From positions 58,432,915 through 58,496,914 of the forward strand of contig JAOANR010000006.1 in the NCBI GenBank assembly GCA_030278955.1: 64,000 nt of DNA, given 5' to 3'. The notes beneath the pieces are model-generated. The model saw nothing but the letters and a program-made list of their open reading frames with translations. It did no database searches and had not been told where the DNA came from. This DNA is from Hygrophila difformis. Taxonomy: Eukaryota > Streptophyta > Magnoliopsida > Lamiales > Acanthaceae. Position 1 is the stretch's first letter. Each line of letters starts with the position of its first letter. The translations under genes were made by a program, and so were the position numbers. This document shows, piece after piece, positions 20,116 through 29,980 of the stretch.

Positions 20116-21492
20116 TCAAATGTTTCCTTTCAGAGTCTTGCCTCCCCGCAATGTGATTGCTTTGCATTGCGGGTTGGCTTCAGTGCTGCTCGGCAGTGTT
20201 CCCTTCCCCCTGTTCTGCAATTCCTTAGCCAACTGGGTGACCTGCATCTCCACATTTTTGATTGATGACTGCAACTGCTGGTTTATCTCCCTTTGATTGG
20301 AAATAAACTCAGTCATCAAATTCTCCAGGCGAGATGGTGGCTTTTGGTTGTATTGCTGATTCTGATCAGGTTGGGCTTGGAAGTTTTGAAAATTCTGGCC
20401 TTGGTTTTGGTTGGGCCTCTGTTGGATATGGGGTTGAAAGTTCTGATTCTGATTCTGGATGTTCTGCACTCTCTGCTGAACGAATCCTTGGTTCTGAGGT
20501 CTGAAGTTCTGCTGAAGGTTTTGGTTTGCAAACTGGTTAGGCTGATTTGGCTGTGTCAACAAATGCGCATTGAGTGCATTGTTGTTGGAATAGGAGAGGT
20601 TGGGGTGGCGGTTTTGGTAGTTCCCTGCGTAATTGCAGCTTTCGGTAGCTAGTTGTTGGCATGTGTCAGTTGGATGTGGTCCTTGACATAGCCCACAAAT
20701 TGCTCCCGATTGCTGTGCTTGCACTTGGCTAGATGAGGCTCCTGCCTGAGAAGTACCTGCTCTCTTTCCTTTCTCCTGTCCTAGCTGTATCGCAGCTACC
20801 TGTTCCTGCAATTTTTCGAAATCTGTTTTTCCCTCACTCACAGCAAAAACTTTTCTAGGAGGGTCCACTTTTTTGTCATTGCTGTTCAATACAGATCTAT
20901 TGACAGACATTGTCTCAATCTTTTCCCAGGCTTGATCCATGGGCAAATGGAGCAAATGTCTTCCGTCTGCAGCGTCCAACATCATTCTCCATGGATGAGT
21001 GAGCCCTCCATAGAATTTCCTCAGTTGCTCCCATGGTTGATATCCGTGTTGGGGGCATCGCCTCAAGAGGCTGGAGAACCTCTCCTTTGCATCATACAAT
21101 GACTCATCCGGTTTCATCTTGAACTCTCTAATTTTCTCTCGTCCTTCGTCTATTTTAGATTCAGGAAAATACTTCAACAGAAAACTCTTCACAAAATCTG
21201 CCCAGGTGCTCCTCTGATTTATGGGCAATGATTTATACCAATCCCTGGCACCACTAAACAGAGAAAAAGGAAACAACATTAGTCTTATAGCATCAGGCGA
21301 GACTCCCGGATTTTTGATTGTGTCGCAGAGCTCCAGGAAGGTTTGGAGATGATCATGGGGATCCTCATGATTTGCACCGCAAAATTGATTGTTTTGCACC
21401 AAATTAATGAGTGCCGGTTTGAGCTCAAAATTGCGTGCAGGAAATTGTGCTCTCCCAGGCCTATCCAGATAAGGCTCCACGATGGGCTGCAT
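20116..21492 (-). pseudogene. Athila gag, main part
   Basis: 458 codons. Seen: the capsid-type region with LINLVQNNQFCGANHEDP, LMLFPFSLFSGARDWYKSLP, SFLLKYFP and MKPDESLYDAKERF, then a Cys/His motif CGLCQGPHPTDTC and a long Gln/Asn-rich nucleocapsid-like tail ending before LRGGKTLKG. It ends at TGA 20116-20118; the next codons are in the same frame and lead into the protease ORF. Either a nonsense mutation (CGA to TGA is likely) or a readthrough site; given other breaks, mutation is favoured. Confidence 0.88.
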
Positions 21493-21548
21493 AAATCGGC
21501 TGCTGCTTGCTGTTGTTGATTTCCTTGCTCTGCTTGGTTTTGATACTG

Positions 21549-22010
21549 CTAGTGGTAGTTGGGATTCTGTTGGAACAGATTATCAGGATCATGAGGGTTG
21601 TTTTGGAACTGGTCTTGATTGAAGGCTTGATTCTGGTATTGCTGGTTTGGTATATTTTGGTTTTGTTGGTGATATTGGTTAGGGGGTGGCGGTTGTTGGT
21701 GGAATTGCTGATACTGTTGCTGATTTGGATTAGGTAGATTTTCCTCCTCGTTGGCACGATTCGGGTGTTCTACCATACCCCCATCAGCTCCATTACCAGG
21801 GCTATTGGGTGGTTGGTCTATTGGTAAGATCGGGGGAATGTCCTGGTTCTCTGCCATATCAGATATTTCACTGCTTGAGGTTTCAGGTGAGGTACGAGTC
21901 CGGGCTTCCTGCTCTTTCCTTCGTCTGGCTTGCGCCCTCAGTTGGCGAGCTGTCCTTTCTATTTCTAGATCGAACGGTAGCTCAGGCAATGTGGCCTTTC
22001 TCCTTTGCAT
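21549..22010 (-). pseudogene. Athila gag, N-terminal part
   Basis: 153 codons from the ATG at 22010: a basic helix rich in Arg/Glu, an acidic/proline segment and a Gln/Asn-rich stretch. It ends at a TAG (21549) and the following gag ORF is in another frame, so a stop plus a frameshift separate the two. The position just inside the primer site fits a gag start. Confidence 0.75.
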
Positions 22011-22138
22011 AAGCAGTTTGTATCAAGATTTGATAGCACCTGCACAACCCCCAGGTTAGTAATGGTTCAAGAATATATACAAAAACTATCTATGAGTAAA
22101 TCAGGAGTGTAATTCTCTTAATAAACGACGCTGCATCC

Positions 22139-22156
22139 TCCCCGGCAACGGCGCCA
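22139..22156 (-). other. Primer binding site, tRNA-Asp (18/18 match)
   Basis: The plus strand reads TCCCCGGCAACGGCGCCA, which is the 3' end of plant tRNA-Asp including CCA; the minus strand is therefore the primer site. Established for Athila elements. It abuts the LTR end at 22157. Confidence 0.95.
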
Positions 22157-24749
22157 TGAAACTTTTGACAATTTCCTACACGAGTATTTTATAAAATATC
22201 AAGTTGAATTTATTAAAAGAAAACAGTTATGATTTATGGGAAGGGGTTTAAGGATATATTTCACTTTTTATTACTCATGTGTGAAACTTTGATTTCAAAC
22301 GGCGCTGTGGAACTCCCCGGCATGAAACTTTTGACAATTTCCTGCCATGAAGATCCTTGCCATGAAACTTTTGACAAGTTCCCACTATATGTGTATTTTC
22401 TGAAAAATAATAATCCTGGTTTTCAATTTTTATTTAATGAAACCAATTTATGAAGATGGATTTGGGATTAGGGATATATTTATAGGTTGTCACGTTTTTA
22501 TTACTCGTGTTAAGAAACTGTGCCCCCGAAAGCGCATGGTGTCAAAAATTGCAGTAATTTATAGTAAGACCGGATCGTTCACTGGAGGATGTGCGATTGA
22601 AGCAGGGCCCACGCCGTGTACTAAGATTTTTCACTCGGTTACTCGATTCAAGTTTTGCAGTGGTTTTTAACAACTACTCGGCAATAAATTAAACTATACT
22701 AAGAAAGCAATTAAAGATTATTCTACAAAGCATGGTAAATTTAGTCTACAAGGCGATTAAATCTATTCTAAGAAAGCAGTAAGAATTATGCTAAGAAAGC
22801 AGGTAAAATTATTCTATGAAAGCAAATTTAAAATGTGACAGAAGGGACAGGAAGGAAATAATAAAAATTGGACAAGATTCAGATGAAACACAATTACACT
22901 TATATTTTAGTTACACAGATCTTTGGTTGGGATAATTCATCAGTTAGCTAACTCTCATGCTTTCTAGACTATGTTCCCTTTAACAGACAGGTACTTACAG
23001 TCAGAATTTGCATGCTCTTAAGACTTCAATTTCTAAGATACCACATATTAATAACTCCCCTTGCAATGCCTTGCAAGAGTGTGTTGGTCATATTTGGTGG
23101 ACAAGCAACACCTAACATATCATTAGTTGATATGCCAAGTACTCCCATCATCCCCCTTGTCACACCCAAAGTCTAAATCTAATCCCGAACTAATCCACAA
23201 CTCTTAAACCTTACAACCGGCGGCCAACCTCCAATTCTTCCGAGTGACCTCTATGAAAGCATTTTAAAAGTAAGCGGTAAAGAAAGCAGTAAAGAAAGCA
23301 TTTTAAAAACCTATCACTCGGAAGTCTTAAAAGATCATCTCATTCCGTTAGTATAAAAGAGCCCCTGGTCTTGGTGACCAGATGCAGATTTAGAACCTCC
23401 CAAATATCAGTAAGCCAAAGGGCTTATAATATCCGGGTAGTTATGAGATACAAACATGAGTGGAACAGACCTATGAAGGTTTATTCCGAATGTACTCACT
23501 CAAGACTCGATTTTAGGCTTTGGCGGGAGAAAATAGTAGTTGAAAGAATACTCATCCCTACCTTAGAAATTAACCAAGGCCTATATCTTGTTCCTCTAAT
23601 ATTATTTATCACATCTTATCCAAATCCAAGTGAACACTGATTCGATGCAATACTTAATAAAAGATTTCCAACACACAGTAATTTTGAGAAACAAATAGAT
23701 GTTTGAAAATCATTCCCTAAACAGGTATTAAACTCTCAATTAAAACATAGATCCTTTCAGCCTAGAAGAGACCTAATCGTTGACTCTGCTTCTAAGTTCT
23801 CAAAATCAACCCCCAGTAGAATATGAGTCAGTCATAACAGTCGAATTTATCCCTTACTCAGATCCGGATTTTATAAAGGAATTTTTGTGGAAATTTATTA
23901 TGCAACATCTGGTTTAGATCAAGACTTCTATGTCCAAGTGGAAGGAGCCCCAAAATAATAATGACCACAACATCTACATAATAATATCATGCATATATAT
24001 ATAAGAGAAGTAAAATAGAATACCCCAAGATATATGGCGGGGTTAGACAGAATTTGATACACAAAAATGGGTTAGCCGAAGATAAGAAGAATTTCGGCTA
24101 AAGAGATGACAAAATAATTAGGTAATTGGAGTGCAGTTATCTGTGGTCCAGTTCCCTAATTATTAAGGTGAGATGATTTTAGACAGCCGAAGACCTTAAA
24201 CGACAGTGATCGCTATCATCAAGACTCCTGATGTCTGTGAAATGAGAGAAAACCTACATATTTTCTCACTGTAGTATTATTCAAAAAGTGTTGATCGACA
24301 TTATTGGATAATATTACAGCTCAAAATTCAGGTTTGAAATTAAGATAAAGAAAAGGAAACTGTATCCGGATAGGAGTCAGCTGAGCAACATATAATCCCG
24401 GATGGACGAACCGCCAAGGCTTCCACCGACCACTATCCGGACCATGCAAAATGACAACTAATAATTAATATTCAGACTACGAGCTAGTTTATCCGTGTGG
24501 GAATACCCGCCAACTTTAGTCTGATATATTCCTTACTAGTTGTTTCACACAACACGGAAAAGACCAAAAATAAAATAAGAGAATCTTTTTGTTACTGTGT
24601 GAGTGTTAATCACACAATAATTTAGACACTAATGAATTGAGATGCGTAATGGATAAGGTGGATGTAATGGGCCTAAGCCCAATGCACCCATGCAACTTAC
24701 ACAACTCAGGAAGATAAGATGTTTTGAGGTTTTAAAATAGAAGGAAGAA

Positions 24750-25330
24750 AGCAATTCGGTCTACTAGGCAAAATGCAAATTAGACCGAATTGAGGGTGCA
24801 TGAGGTATGAAGTAACACCGTACCCAGTAATCCTTGTAAAGTCATGAAACATCATCTAATTCGAATTATCGAAGCAATTCGGTCTAAACCGAATTGGACA
24901 ACTCGAATTGATAAAGCCATTACTTCACTCAAATTTGGCTAAGGCATTTACCCCAAAATGAGGGTAATTCGAATTGCCTTGTGAATTCGGTATAGACGGA
25001 GTTTGGCAATTCGAATTGGCAAGAGACATAAAATAAACTAAGGCATGAAGGGATGGAATGCATACAATATGGTGAATAATGTCAATTCGGTCTATGGGAG
25101 TAATTCGGTCTAAACCGCATTCGCACAGACCGAATTGCTTGTGCACCATATGAGAACAATTTTTGCTATGTAATTCGGTCTCATGGCCAATTCGGTTTAG
25201 ACCGAATTGCATATAGATTTTTTAAATAAGGCTTTCAACAAATATTTTTGCCATGCAATTCCATTCTCATGGGCAATTCGGTTTAGATCGAACTGCCTCA
25301 AATCGAATTGCATGTCTTTTTCCACATAAA
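24750..25330. repeat. AATTCGGTCT palindrome cluster, promoter-downstream side
   Basis: Full or partial palindromes near 24752-24792, 24870-24896, 25083-25138 and 25171-25208, plus half-sites and shortened ones (AATTCGAATT-like) between them. Same unit as at 14905-15540, and at the place where the left LTR has the GTCGCG hairpins (1529-1958). Confidence 0.85.
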
Positions 25331-26202
25331 AGATATTTTTGTGCTCACAAGTACAAGTTCGGTTTACACTGTGTGGTCTATGATGGATGAGAATTACCTA
25401 ATCCTTCATTTCACATCAATGTCACCTCACAGCCACACTAGTGAGCAATTTAATGAAAATAGGCATACTAGGATACGTGTCTAACAGGCATTTGGCATGA
25501 AATAATCCTTAATTCTACAAACAAGCAATCACAGATCAAAGAACCTAAACATCTAAGAAAAATAAGAACAACATGCATAAAAGTAAGAACACTTACATTA
25601 TCTAAGGCAACATTAATCTAAATAAAGAGAAGAAAAACAACAGCAAAAGATATTAAAAATAGATTCTAACAGCCCTAAAATCATCTAAAACCTAATAACA
25701 CTCATTTGAAGCACTAAGGTATAAGAACAAGCTAAAAACCCACTAAACATGCATTTATTGAGAATGTAAGTCAACTAGAACATAATAAATGTAACCTAGT
25801 TGAAACAAACAAAATTCTACCATTTATTGCTAAGGAAAGAATTAAATAAGTGCCAAACACTTGAAATAAAAACTCATTTCTGGATCTTTTCTTGTATTGA
25901 CACTTGAAAGCAAATAAATAACCCTAAAACCATCATTAACTTGAAGGTAGGGTTTATTTTAACTACAAAGCATTTAAGGTTTATGGTAATGGCTACACTA
26001 AAGGTGGTAACAAGCTTCTATAAAAATAAACTAAGATCAAAAGCATCAAAACTACACTACAAGCTTGAAAAATAAACTAACTAAACTAAACTACCTACCT
26101 AACCTTTAAGGGGTGGAGAGAACCTTCTGCTCCTTCTTTTTTGTCTCCCAGCAAAGTGTCCAAGTGTAAGTCCGAATTCTTCTTGTGTTGAGGAAGGTCA
26201 GC

Positions 26203-26244
26203 TTTTATACTTCTTCTCGAAACCCTAGGCCCATCAGGGCCCAT
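26203..26244 (-). promoter_or_regulatory. LTR core promoter (minus strand)
   Basis: TATAAAA on the minus strand (26203-26209) with two GGGCC motifs just upstream (26226-26244). Same layout as 2645-2694. Between the two palindrome clusters of this LTR. Confidence 0.6.
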
Positions 26245-26289
26245 CCACAGTGCCATGCATTTCTCACGTGCTCAAAGCTGAAATTTTGA

Positions 26290-26722
26290 ATGTGATTCGG
26301 TCTCCTCAAGCGGTTCGGTTTAGACAGAATTGGTGCAATGAGGTCTTTCTTCTTGATCTTGAGCATGGAATATGGTACTCTTTTATCAATTCGGTCTATG
26401 GGTAGACCGAATTGGCCTTGTAGACTGATGATGGCTCCTGCTTGGCTTCCTTGCTTTGAGGCAATTCGATCTATGCAATTAATTCGGTCTAGACCGAATT
26501 GCATAGATCGAATTCCTTCTTTTCTTTTCTGCTCAGGGTCTTCTTCCTCTCATTGTGCAATTCGGTCTAGGGGTCAATTCGGTTTAGACCGAATTGCCAC
26601 CGACCGAATTGGTTGTTCTGCTTCTCTTCTTCAACACTTGTTTCTTTTTCTTCTTCTTCTCAACAATTCGGTCTAATGAGCAATTCGGTTTAGGTCGAAT
26701 TGCGTATAGACCGAATTGATAT
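26290..26722. repeat. AATTCGGTCT palindrome cluster, promoter-upstream side
   Basis: Includes 26388-26414 (arms around a GGG spacer), a 52-base near-perfect palindrome at 26463-26514 (centre AATTCGGTCTAGACCGAATT, arms AATTCGATCTATGCAATT, with one arm short by four bases), and triplets at 26561-26611 and 26664-26720. Confidence 0.9.
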
Positions 26723-26796
26723 TCAACACTTAACCAAAATTTCAGTTTGTGGGATTTTCATTCTTTTTCCCATCTTTTTTATTTTTGTGGGCTATT

Positions 26797-27046
26797 TTAT
26801 TCTTTTGCCCATCTTGTCATTCCTTTTTCTTTTCTTTTTCCTTTTTTTTCATGTTTTTTGATTTTTCTAACACAAATACAGTTAAAATTGCATATTTTTG
26901 TGTCTTTCATCGCCAGCTTATTTTTCTTACAAACTTGCATTAATCTGTCGAATTCAACTGCTTTCTTATTGAAATAAGATGGGAATACGACCAAAACGTC
27001 CATCTCAGACACGGAAATGGATTGGAAATAATGGACAATTAAATAA
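26797..27046 (-). pseudogene. 3' fragment of the F-box gene
   Basis: The minus frame reads HYFQSISVS, then KKAVEFDRLMQVC and NKLAMKDTKI, matching the C-terminal part of the F-box ORF at 13865-14737 (HYFQSISVS, KKAVEFNRFMQVC, NKLVLKNTKI). Upstream parts including the F-box are missing; copia DNA begins instead. The frame then runs into AT-rich DNA. Same orientation as the intact copy. Evidence that this sequence travels with the Athila LTR. Confidence 0.85.
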
Positions 27047-27811
27047 TTCAATGGTCGTAAGGTCACTTGATTCTAAAAGAGATCCATTTAGACCAAAAGA
27101 GGATGATGAAGAAATACTTGGGCCACAGGTCCCATACTTAAGTGCCATTGGAGCACTAATGTATCTCGCAAACTGCACTAGACCGGATATATCATTTGCA
27201 GTAATTTATTAGTGAGATTTAGTTCATCTCCTACTGAACGACATTGGAAATGAATAAAACATTTATTCCGCTATCTCCAAGGGACGATTGACATGGGTCT
27301 ATTTTATTCATACGATTCTCGACATGAATTAAATCGGCTATGCCGATGCTGGGTACTTATCAGACCCACATAAAGCTAAGTCACAGAGGTACTGCAATAT
27401 CGTGGAGATCCACGAAACAAACATTGACAGCCACCTCATCAAATCATGCTGAAATCATAGCAATGCATGAAGCTAGTTGAGAGTGCGTTTGGATTAGATC
27501 CATTACTAACTATATAGAAATGAATTGTGGTTTATCGTCCGAAAATAAAAATCCTCCAATTATTTTATAATAAAGATAATGCGGCTTGTATAGCGCAACT
27601 GAAAGGGGGTTATATAAAAGGAGATAAAACAAAACATATTTCATCAAAATTATTTTTTACTCATGATTTGCAGAAAAATGGTGAAATAAATGTGCAACAA
27701 ATCCGTTCAGCTGATAATCTTGCAGATTTGTTTACCAAGACACTACCAACAGCAACATTCGAGAAGTTGGTGAAAAGTATTGGGATGCGCCAACTAAAGA
27801 ATCTCAACTGA
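27047..27811 (+). pseudogene. Copia pol remnant (RT end and RNase H)
   Basis: Seen: SLDSKRDPFRPKEDDEEILG and YLSAIGALMYLANCTRPDIS, then broken frames through RHWK and YLQGTIDMGLFYS, then an open stretch with YNKDNAACIAQLKGGYIKGD, TKHISSKLFFTHDLQ and NLADLFTKTLPTATFEKLV, which is the end of copia RNase H. Several frameshifts and stops at 27200-27530. 5' parts are missing at the junction with the Athila LTR. Confidence 0.88.
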
Positions 27812-27948
27812 TGCTTTGATCAGAGGGAGAAGTAAACATACAAGAATCATGTACTCTTTTTCCTAACTTGGATTTTTTCCCATAGGGTTTTTTCCAAGTA
27901 AGGTTTTAACGAGACATATTCTTTGTATTGAAGTCATCCAAGAGGGAG

Positions 27949-28285
27949 TGTTACAGATTCATTGAATGTGGATGACTTAGTCGTGAAGTATAAAGATGAC
28001 GAAGAGTAGTTGTATTTGATTTTCTATTTGGCTAATCCTATCTTGTTGATGAGGAAGTAAATTTGTACTTGTCTATCTAAATATATCCTTTATAGATGGT
28101 TTGTAACCTCTATAAATACGTACATTACTGAATCAATGAAATCATATTCAAATCCTCTCTATTCTCTCTTCAGTTTCAAAATCTCTCTCGTCTCCCTTTC
28201 ATTATAGTTCTTTGTTATTATTACGTTTCTTCGTTATTACTACCTTTATACAGTAATAGGCTATAGTTGTTATACTATCACAACA
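27949..28285 (+). repeat. 3' LTR of the truncated copia element
   Basis: Begins TGTTACAG right after the polypurine tract AAGAGGGAG (27940-27948). Contains a TATA box (TATAAATA near 28112) and a C/T-rich leader, and ends at about ACAACA (28285). The end is estimated, since the 5' LTR is missing. Confidence 0.7.
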
Positions 28286-28575
28286 TTTATGCATTTTTTT
28301 TTGACAAACTTGTTTTTTTGCTGAAAAAAACATGTTTTTACTAATTCAACCTCATTATTGTATTTTTAATTTACATTGAGGCCAAAAATTCCTGTAATTC
28401 ATGACAAAATTGAGAAATTTCTTAATTTTATTTTCATTTAAAAATATACAATTATCCTCGTGTCTGTATTTTTTATAGGTCCTTGTGTACAACGAATTGA
28501 AGGGATATTTTTAAAAAATTTAAAACCAGGCGGTTTGGCACTAGATTTGCAAACAAAAATGCTATATTATCCAAG

Positions 28576-29092
28576 GTTGTTAAGATCGGATCCTATATGG
28601 GACATGTTTCTCTTTATAAGATCGGAATCATGGGATTGAATCAGGATCTAAGATCTTATGAAGTTGCAAAAATGGATAAACTCAATTATTATGCATACTA
28701 ATAAGTAAAAGCATTAATTTGTGTGTTTATGAATCTTGCAAGTTAATACAATACAAAAACATCACAATTAAACATAAAAAATTTCCACATATATGCATAT
28801 TATGTTTTTTTTTTACACATTAGACATCAGGAGTATACTTAAGTTTAAAATTAAAGAAAAAAATTAATTAGATAATAAAATCATACTAAAATCTTATGCA
28901 TTTAAGCGGTATGATCGTAAAATCGTAGAAGCGTTTAAGGGAGTATTACCATAAGATCCTAATATTCTACTATTAGGATCGAGATCTTATCCAGATCTTA
29001 CTAATTTTAAGATCCTACAAAGATCGGGATCGTTTTAGAGGTATGATCGTAAAATCGTCAGATTTTAAGATCGGAATCGGGATCTTAACAAC
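28576..29092. mobile_element. MITE-like element with GTTGTTAAGATC termini
   Basis: Inverted ends: GTTGTTAAGATC at 28576 and GATCTTAACAAC at 29081-29092, with partial pairing beyond. Internal direct and inverted copies of TATGATCGTAAAATCGT (28909, 29042) and TTAAGATCGGAAT. No ORF. No clear target duplication, so superfamily not assigned. Confidence 0.6.
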
Positions 29093-29279
29093 TATGTTAT
29101 TATCTATCTATATTAATATATTTTGGTATGTGGAATTGTGCTCAACATGCTATTATTGAACCCATATTAGTTAATTTAAATAAAAACAAAAAAATGCGGA
29201 AAATAAAATTTTGATTTATCAGAATCCAAATAAGAGAGTTATAATTTTCCTAGCTTTGTGTAGGCTCTTATGCAAAAAA

Positions 29280-29963
29280 TGTTGGAAAAAGGGGGTTTTG
29301 AGCTCCTTTTTGCGTAAAGACAATATTTAATTTGGATTAATTAAATAGCGTATACGAATTCTACATTTCGCGTAGATTGTCGTAGTGCATTTATTTTCTC
29401 AAAACCGTTGTCGGGTGAGTGAGAAATAAGTGGTCGAAGTGGGTCATTGAATGCGGCTAGTTGAAACGCTTGTATTTAAATGGTTGTTAAAGAGTGGGTA
29501 AAGGTAGCGCGTCCCACATTGCTTAAGCAGTGGGAGTTAAATTAGTTTATATTGTTCTGCGTGTTAGAATCAATTAAACTAATGCAGGTTGGTCAAGTGC
29601 GGAGGAAGCCCACACGCGCGCGCCCGTCCCGTCCCGAGCCGAGCCGCGCCGTCGCCCACGCCCTTGCCCTTGGATCTTGGTAATTGGGCTTTGGGTGGGC
29701 TTTGGGCCTGTCTAATTTTTTAGACAAAGTTTATTTGTCGGGCCCATGCCAAGTTGAAGCCCACTTTAATTTCAACAGTTGAATACCTTTTCCGATGAAA
29801 CAACTGTTGAAAACCATTTGAATTCGAGACGTTCGTCGTTTCACCTTTGGGGACGTTCTGCCACTGTCGGAGCACTACCGGGGCATAAACGTCTTGCGGG
29901 AAGAGTTCCAAACTCGACTCGACGTTTCTGTATTGCTGCATCAAAACTGTCCATCTTCTTACA
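29280..29963 (+). repeat. 5' LTR with promoter deletion (684 bp)
   Basis: Compared with the 3' LTR, the segment between two TCGAG words (35438-35442 and 35629-35633) is missing, leaving one TCGAG at 29824-29828. The lost part holds TATAAAT (35493-35499) and the C/T-rich start region. GC repeats near 29620 are also shorter. Confidence 0.92.
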
Positions 29964-29980
29964 AGCGCAAGACGTTTAAG

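Larger units (their letters stand above)
16016..27046 (-). mobile_element. Athila-lineage Ty3/gypsy retrotransposon, decayed, with giant 5' LTR
   Basis: Minus-strand order: 5' LTR (about 27046 to 22157), tRNA-Asp primer site (22139-22156), gag, protease, reverse transcriptase, RNase H, integrase (ending 16016). Gag and pol are broken by several stops and frameshifts, so it is not autonomous. The protease D-L-G motif and the [17 protein letters not shown] motif after the integrase are hallmarks of the Athila/Calypso group. The 5' LTR is at least 4.9 kb, far above the usual size, and ends in an F-box gene fragment joined to unrelated copia DNA. Confidence 0.85.
22157..27046 (-). repeat. 5' LTR of the Athila element, truncated at its U3 end
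   Basis: Starts (inner end) at TGAAACTTTTGACAA, directly next to the primer site. The same 15-base word recurs at 22323 and, slightly changed, at 22370, so the end region is locally repeated. From 23420 to 24590 it matches window positions 1-1190. It then holds palindrome clusters on both sides of a TATA promoter and an F-box gene fragment. Joined at about 27046 to copia DNA, so the U3 start is lost. No long intact ORF. Confidence 0.75.
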
